Positions 60,328 through 64,000 of a stretch of DNA of 64,000 bases are shown here, piece after piece (position 1 is the first letter of the stretch; every line of letters begins with the position of its first letter). The DNA is from JANRKB01 sp033763695. GTDB lineage: Bacteria; Planctomycetota; Phycisphaerae; Phycisphaerales; UBA1924. The translations under genes and the position numbers were made by a program. The notes below the pieces were generated by a model. The model ran no database searches, was not told where the DNA came from, and saw nothing but the letters and a program-made list of their open reading frames with translations. The stretch is from contig JANRKB010000003.1 of NCBI GenBank assembly GCA_033763695.1, positions 1-64,000 on the forward strand, read 5' to 3'.

Positions 60328-61758
60328 TCAGCCGCCGCTGCTGTACCGCTTGGCTTTCCCAGTGAGTTGCTCGAGACCCTTGCCCGTCTCGTGAGCCTGC
60401 GTGATGAGCGTGGTGAGCCACGCGCCGATCTGTTGCACCTGCTCGCCGAGCTGGGCGGTGGCCTGCACTGCCTGAACACGCTGACGATTGGCCTCATCGA
60501 TCCGAGCCGCGTCGGTGTTGAGCTCTTCGCCGAGCATCTTGCGGGCCGACTCGGCCTGCTGACGGATGGCATCGAACTGACGGGCGGCGTGGTCAGCATC
60601 CGCTCGCAACTGATCGGCGCGGGCGACTGTCCCGTGCAGACCGCTCGGGTCGCGCATGAGCGCCTCGGCACGGGCGCAGAGTTGTTCAAGCCGTTCGAGG
60701 TCTGTGCCCAGCAGCCCGGCAAGTCGCTGCGCTGCGCCTTCCGTGCGATCGTGCAACTCTTGAGCCGCGCCTTGAGCACGCTGCGTCAGCGGCACGAGGA
60801 CCTGCTCACACGAGTGCACCGCAGCCGCGAGACGCTGTTCGACCTGCTGTCCGATCATCGCCGAGTGATTCGCGAGATCCTCGGCACGACGATCAAGACC
60901 CTGCATCTGGACGCCAATGGCACGCGATGCTTCGTTGATCGTGCCGATCGCCTCATCGTGGCGACGTGCAATCGCATGCATGGAGGCGTTGGAGCGATGA
61001 TCAAGTTCAGCCAACGCCTGCTGGCCGCGGGTATCGATCGCCGCGTTCACGTTGGTGGCACGCTCCTCAAGATCCGCAAGCGTCTGTCGCGCGATCGTCT
61101 CGACGCCGGACGCAGCGGCGCGGGCCTTGGTTTCGGCGTCGGTCATCGCATGCTGGACGCGGGTTTCCGCGCTCATGAGGTTGACGGTGGCATCGTCCGC
61201 CCGCTGCGCCATCGCCTCGGACTGCGTGAGCAAAGCCTGAGCCCGCGCCAGAGCGTCCGCCGCCTTTGCCGAGAGTTCCTCCGCCTGACGCCGAGCCTTG
61301 GAGGTCTGGTCATCGATGCTGACGCACGCGCGTTCAACCAGTTCAGTGAGACGCGTCTGCATCTCCGCCGTCTTCTCATCGATCAGCTTGTCGATGGTCG
61401 CACGCAGTTCGTCGGCGATCAGTTGCGGATTGATGACCTCCTGGCGAAGGCGTTCGGCGGTCTTGACGTGCTGTTCGAGCGTCGGCAGCACCTTGATCGC
61501 CGCTTCGAGGCGGCGCGAAAGCTCGCCGGTCGCGTCGCGCAGGCCGTCGCGCAGTTGCTCGACGCCCGTGCTCGCGGTGCGGAGTGACTCACCCTGTCCG
61601 CTCGCGTCGCGGATCAGTGCCCGCAGACTCTCGGCATATTCGTCAAAGGCACGCCGATCGAGAATGCGCGGCGAGAGAAAGACTTCATCCAACGTGGCCG
61701 TCGCGTCGGTGGTCGGGCCGCCTCGGCTGGTTGAGGATGTCAGGGTGGTCGTCGTCAT
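60328..61758 (-). CDS. Long coiled-coil protein of unknown function
   Basis: 476-aa protein predicted to be mostly alpha-helical coiled coil from about residue 30 to 470, rich in Ala, Glu, Gln and Arg heptads (for example TLEQHVKTAERLRQEVINPQ, QAEELSAKAADALARAQALL). There is no signal peptide or membrane helix. It resembles generic cytoskeletal or methyl-accepting-type helices, but no domain is recognised. The ATG at 61758 has GGAGG 7 nt upstream. It is convergent with ruvC and divergent from the pseudouridine synthase. Confidence 0.75.
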   Translation of the reverse strand: MTTTTLTSSTSRGGPTTDATATLDEVFLSPRILDRRAFDEYAESLRALIRDASGQGESLRTASTGVEQLRDGLRDATGELSRRLEAAIKVLPTLEQHVKTAERLRQEVINPQLIADELRATIDKLIDEKTAEMQTRLTELVERACVSIDDQTSKARRQAEELSAKAADALARAQALLTQSEAMAQRADDATVNLMSAETRVQHAMTDAETKARAAASGVETIARQTLADLEERATNVNAAIDTRGQQALAELDHRSNASMHAIARRHDEAIGTINEASRAIGVQMQGLDRRAEDLANHSAMIGQQVEQRLAAAVHSCEQVLVPLTQRAQGAAQELHDRTEGAAQRLAGLLGTDLERLEQLCARAEALMRDPSGLHGTVARADQLRADADHAARQFDAIRQQAESARKMLGEELNTDAARIDEANRQRVQAVQATAQLGEQVQQIGAWLTTLITQAHETGKGLEQLTGKAKRYSSGG

Positions 61759-61843
61759 GTGTCGCCTCCGTGCAACGTCTGCGGGGAGCATAACACAACG
61801 CGGACGTTGGGGCGAGGATGCGGGACGCTCGGTCGAGATGCCC

Positions 61844-61849
61844 TAAACT
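61844..61849 (+). promoter_or_regulatory. TAAACT -10 box placed for a leaderless start
   Basis: TAAACT ends 7 nt before the ATG at 61857. There is no Shine-Dalgarno sequence. Confidence 0.45.
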
Positions 61850-61856
61850 GGCTGCA

Positions 61857-62990
61857 ATGCCGCGACGCCCCGAACCCAGCCGACTTCCACTCAACGACCC
61901 TCAACGCGGGGACCGCCTGCAGCGTGTGCTCGCCCGCGCCGGCGTCGGCGCACGCCGTGCGTGCGAACGCGCGATCGAGGAAGGGCTTGTGAGCGTCAAC
62001 GGCCGGGTCGTTCGCGAACTGCCGGCGTTTGTCAACCCCGAGTCGGATCGCATCCTTGTCGATGGCCGGCCGCTGCGCCCGCCGGAGCGATTGCTCTATG
62101 TGATGTTCCACAAGCCCACGCGAACCCTCAGCGGCACGCGCAGCCTGCCCAGCGAGGATGCAGACGACGACGCAGTCGACACGCGACGCGGCGTCATCGA
62201 CATGGTGGACCATCCCGCCGGCGCTCGCCTGATCGAGATCGCGCCGCTGGACTTTGACGCGACGGGAATCGTCCTGCTCTCCAATGACGGCGAACTGGTG
62301 AACAAACTGACGCACGCGCGCTATGGCGTGCCGCGATTGCTCCAGGCGGTGGTCAAGGGTGTGCCGGACGCCCGAACCATCGAACGCCTGCGCAAGGGCG
62401 TGTACCTGCCGGAGCGGCGCGAACGCGACGCCGACATGACGCAGCCGCAGCGCGGCTGGAGCGAGGATCGCGGCCCGATGAGCAAGCGGCCGCTGGGCGC
62501 CATGTCGGGTGCCAAGGCGGGCACCAAGCCCGGAACCAAATCCGTGCGGCTTGATGTTCGCGTGATCGACGTCACGGGCGAGCGGACGACGCTTGAGATC
62601 ATCAGCCGCGATGGACGCGACGCGCATGCACGCGAGGTGCTGACCATCGTCGGGTTTCCGCCCAAGAAACTGACGCGTCTGGCGATCGGGCCGGTCGAGC
62701 TCAGCGGGCTTGGACTGGGACGCTGGCGCGAGCTTGAGCGGGCCGAAATCCTCGCGCTCAAGCGGGCCGCCGGGAAAGACCCGCGTTCGTCCAAGGGCGG
62801 TTCGAAGAATGCCAGCGATGGCCCGCGCGCCAAGGACGAGCGGCGTGCCGCCGTGAAGCCGGGTTCACGCCGCGATGGTCACGACGGGGCCACCGGAAAC
62901 AACCGGCCGGAGCGGTCTGTGCGGGTGGTGCAAGAGGCAACGCGCAAGCCGCGGGTGATTCGTCCGGAGAATGAGCATGGCAAGCGATAA
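61857..62990 (+). CDS. RsuA/RluB-family rRNA pseudouridine synthase, variant active-site loop
   Basis: 377-aa protein. The N-terminal S4 RNA-binding domain (LQRVLARAGVGARRACERAI) precedes the pseudouridine synthase fold. The catalytic Asp is D132 in APLDFDATGIVLLSNDGE; the family consensus is GRLDxxTxGLLLLTNDG, so Gly-Arg before the Leu-Asp is Ala129-Pro130 here. A basic insert (about 185-225) and a Lys/Arg-rich tail (about 300-377) are extra. The ATG at 61857 is chosen; the frame is open to 61818. It overlaps the next gene by 14 nt. Confidence 0.88.
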   Translation: MPRRPEPSRLPLNDPQRGDRLQRVLARAGVGARRACERAIEEGLVSVNGRVVRELPAFVNPESDRILVDGRPLRPPERLLYVMFHKPTRTLSGTRSLPSEDADDDAVDTRRGVIDMVDHPAGARLIEIAPLDFDATGIVLLSNDGELVNKLTHARYGVPRLLQAVVKGVPDARTIERLRKGVYLPERRERDADMTQPQRGWSEDRGPMSKRPLGAMSGAKAGTKPGTKSVRLDVRVIDVTGERTTLEIISRDGRDAHAREVLTIVGFPPKKLTRLAIGPVELSGLGLGRWRELERAEILALKRAAGKDPRSSKGGSKNASDGPRAKDERRAAVKPGSRRDGHDGATGNNRPERSVRVVQEATRKPRVIRPENEHGKR

Positions 62991-64000
62991 GCCGACGACC
63001 GCGACCGACGGCCCCAAGGCCAACGGCAACGGCAAGCCCGTGAGCTTTGTGCGTCTCGTCTGGGCGTCATACACCCAATCTCAGCTCACGCGGATGGCCG
63101 CGGCTCTCTCGTACCGCACGATGTTCGCGCTCGTGCCCGTGCTCGTCATCGGCCTGTCGGTGCTCGGCAACTTCGCCAGCGACCAGCAGAAAACGGAGAT
63201 GATCGCACGAACGCTGGATTTCGCGGGGCTCTCCAACATTGCCGTGGACCAGCCCATGGACGAGGAAGGGTTCTTTAGCGCGTCCGCCAACGACGCGCCC
63301 GCGACCACATCACCGGATGGCAACGCCACGACCAAGCCCGCACCGCTTGCCGTCAAGAGTCCGAAGCTCGCAGAGTGGATCGGTGGGATTGTCGCAAAGG
63401 CCCGCTCGATCCCGTTCGCGACGATCGGCTTCATCGGGTTGATAGCCCTGATCTACGCGGGCATCTCCTTCATGGTGGAGATCGAGACCGCGTTCAATCA
63501 GATCTATCGCGCACCCCGCGGGCGTGCGTGGGTGCAGCGGGTGCTGCAATACACCGGCGTCCTCATTCTCGGGCCCCTCGCACTGTTCACGAGCTTTTAC
63601 GTCAGCCAGTTGTTCACCGGATGGGTTTCGCAACTGACCGACGCCGCAGGATTCAGCGAAGTGCGCGGCCTGCTGCTCGGGTTCGCGGCCTACGCGGCCA
63701 CTGTTGCGATCTCGTGGGTCGCGCTGACGCTGACGTACATGTCGCTCCCGAACACGTTCGTCCGCTGGGCACCGGCCCTCGCTGGCGGACTGGTGGCCGC
63801 GATTCTTTGGGAAGCGGGCAAGTGGGGCTTCACGGTGTATGTGAGCCGATCAGTCTCGTACTCGCAGCTCTACGGCCCGCTCGCACTGCTGCCGCTGTTC
63901 ATGCTGTGGGTCTACGTCACTTGGCTGGTTGTGCTGCTCGGGCTGCTGCTGGCTCACGCCCTGCAGTCGTACAAGCAAGTGCGCGTCCTGGGGCTGGGCG
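62977..64000 (+). CDS. YihY/UPF0761-family membrane protein (truncated by the window edge)
   Basis: At least 341 residues with the gene continuing past 64000. The start ATG at 62977 lies inside the end of the pseudouridine synthase gene with GGAG upstream. After a short basic N-terminus, QLTRMAAALSYRTMFALVPVLVIGLSVLG is the YihY/virulence-factor-BrkB signature around helix 1. Five to six helices follow, including PALAGGLVAAILWEAGKWGF and the terminal LLPLFMLWVYVTWLVVLLG. A soluble Ala/Pro/Thr-rich loop (about 85-125) lies between helices 1 and 2. Related proteins were once misannotated as RNase BN. Function unknown. Confidence 0.88.
   Translation, partial: MASDKPTTATDGPKANGNGKPVSFVRLVWASYTQSQLTRMAAALSYRTMFALVPVLVIGLSVLGNFASDQQKTEMIARTLDFAGLSNIAVDQPMDEEGFFSASANDAPATTSPDGNATTKPAPLAVKSPKLAEWIGGIVAKARSIPFATIGFIGLIALIYAGISFMVEIETAFNQIYRAPRGRAWVQRVLQYTGVLILGPLALFTSFYVSQLFTGWVSQLTDAAGFSEVRGLLLGFAAYAATVAISWVALTLTYMSLPNTFVRWAPALAGGLVAAILWEAGKWGFTVYVSRSVSYSQLYGPLALLPLFMLWVYVTWLVVLLGLLLAHALQSYKQVRVLGLG

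Overview
The window is high-GC bacterial chromosome, densely packed with housekeeping genes on both strands. It most resembles a planctomycete of the Phycisphaerae type. The signs are two secreted proteins ending in a tandem DFNGDGFLDFTDFD calcium-binding module and a terminal Gly-Cys (the GC-type dockerin anchor), a PEP-CTERM-like protein, a Lys/Ala/Pro-tailed HU protein, an H1-like tail on a DUF1801 protein, and many genes that start just after a TAnnnT box without a Shine-Dalgarno sequence. KdsD, an LptC/LptA-like giant, PEP-CTERM and lipoproteins point to a Gram-negative envelope with LPS. The taxonomic call is inference from gene content, not from a marker-gene comparison.

Layout. 0-12 kb: DinG-like helicase, an ABC-2 exporter pair, a methyltransferase, UbiD-family decarboxylase + ArfB, an M16 protease, an MntA/HepT (MNT/HEPN) toxin-antitoxin pair, and pyruvate dehydrogenase E1 alpha/beta. 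12-25 kb: a secreted beta-helix protein, HU, an EEP-family hydrolase, an FtsI/FtsL-like pair, tRNA-Ile2(CAT), DUF1801, a CPA2 antiporter, histidine ammonia-lyase, a Gly-rich RRM protein, a PEP-CTERM protein and tRNA-Val(CAC). 25-34 kb: one minus-strand type IV pilus/type II secretion-like operon. It runs PilZ, PilB, PilC, four prepilins, a PilX-like protein, a PilM-PilN fusion, PilO and a PilP/GspC-like protein, mostly joined by 4-nt ATGA overlaps. The secretin and prepilin peptidase are not in the window. 34-44.5 kb: rpsB-tsf, a lipoprotein, ispF-HIT, iscS-iscU, then hutU-hutG-hutI. With hutH at 21.4 kb these complete the histidine-to-glutamate route via formiminoglutamate.

44.5-51 kb is the most accessory-looking part. 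An AT-richer promoter region drives a secreted 353-aa protein whose last 100 residues hold 12 cysteines in an Ala/Gly-rich hydrophobic domain. It is followed by a 58-aa two-helix membrane protein and an MFS transporter. This could be a halocin-C8-like bacteriocin locus and is the best candidate here for an undescribed system. Two GC-dockerin secreted proteins and tRNA-Phe follow. 51-64 kb: an OppF-like ATPase, GNAT, KdsD, the LptC/LptA-like 1076-aa protein, NuoC, DUF1569, a lipoprotein, riboflavin synthase, RuvC, a coiled-coil protein, an RsuA/RluB-type pseudouridine synthase and a truncated YihY-family membrane protein at the window edge.

Promoters with good geometry are TTGTAA-N17-TACCAT (tRNA-Val), TTGCCG-N16-TATAGT (rpsB) and TTGACA-N17-TACGTT (the Cys-rich protein). 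Eight genes have a TAnnnT hexamer ending 6-8 nt before the start codon, which predicts leaderless mRNAs.
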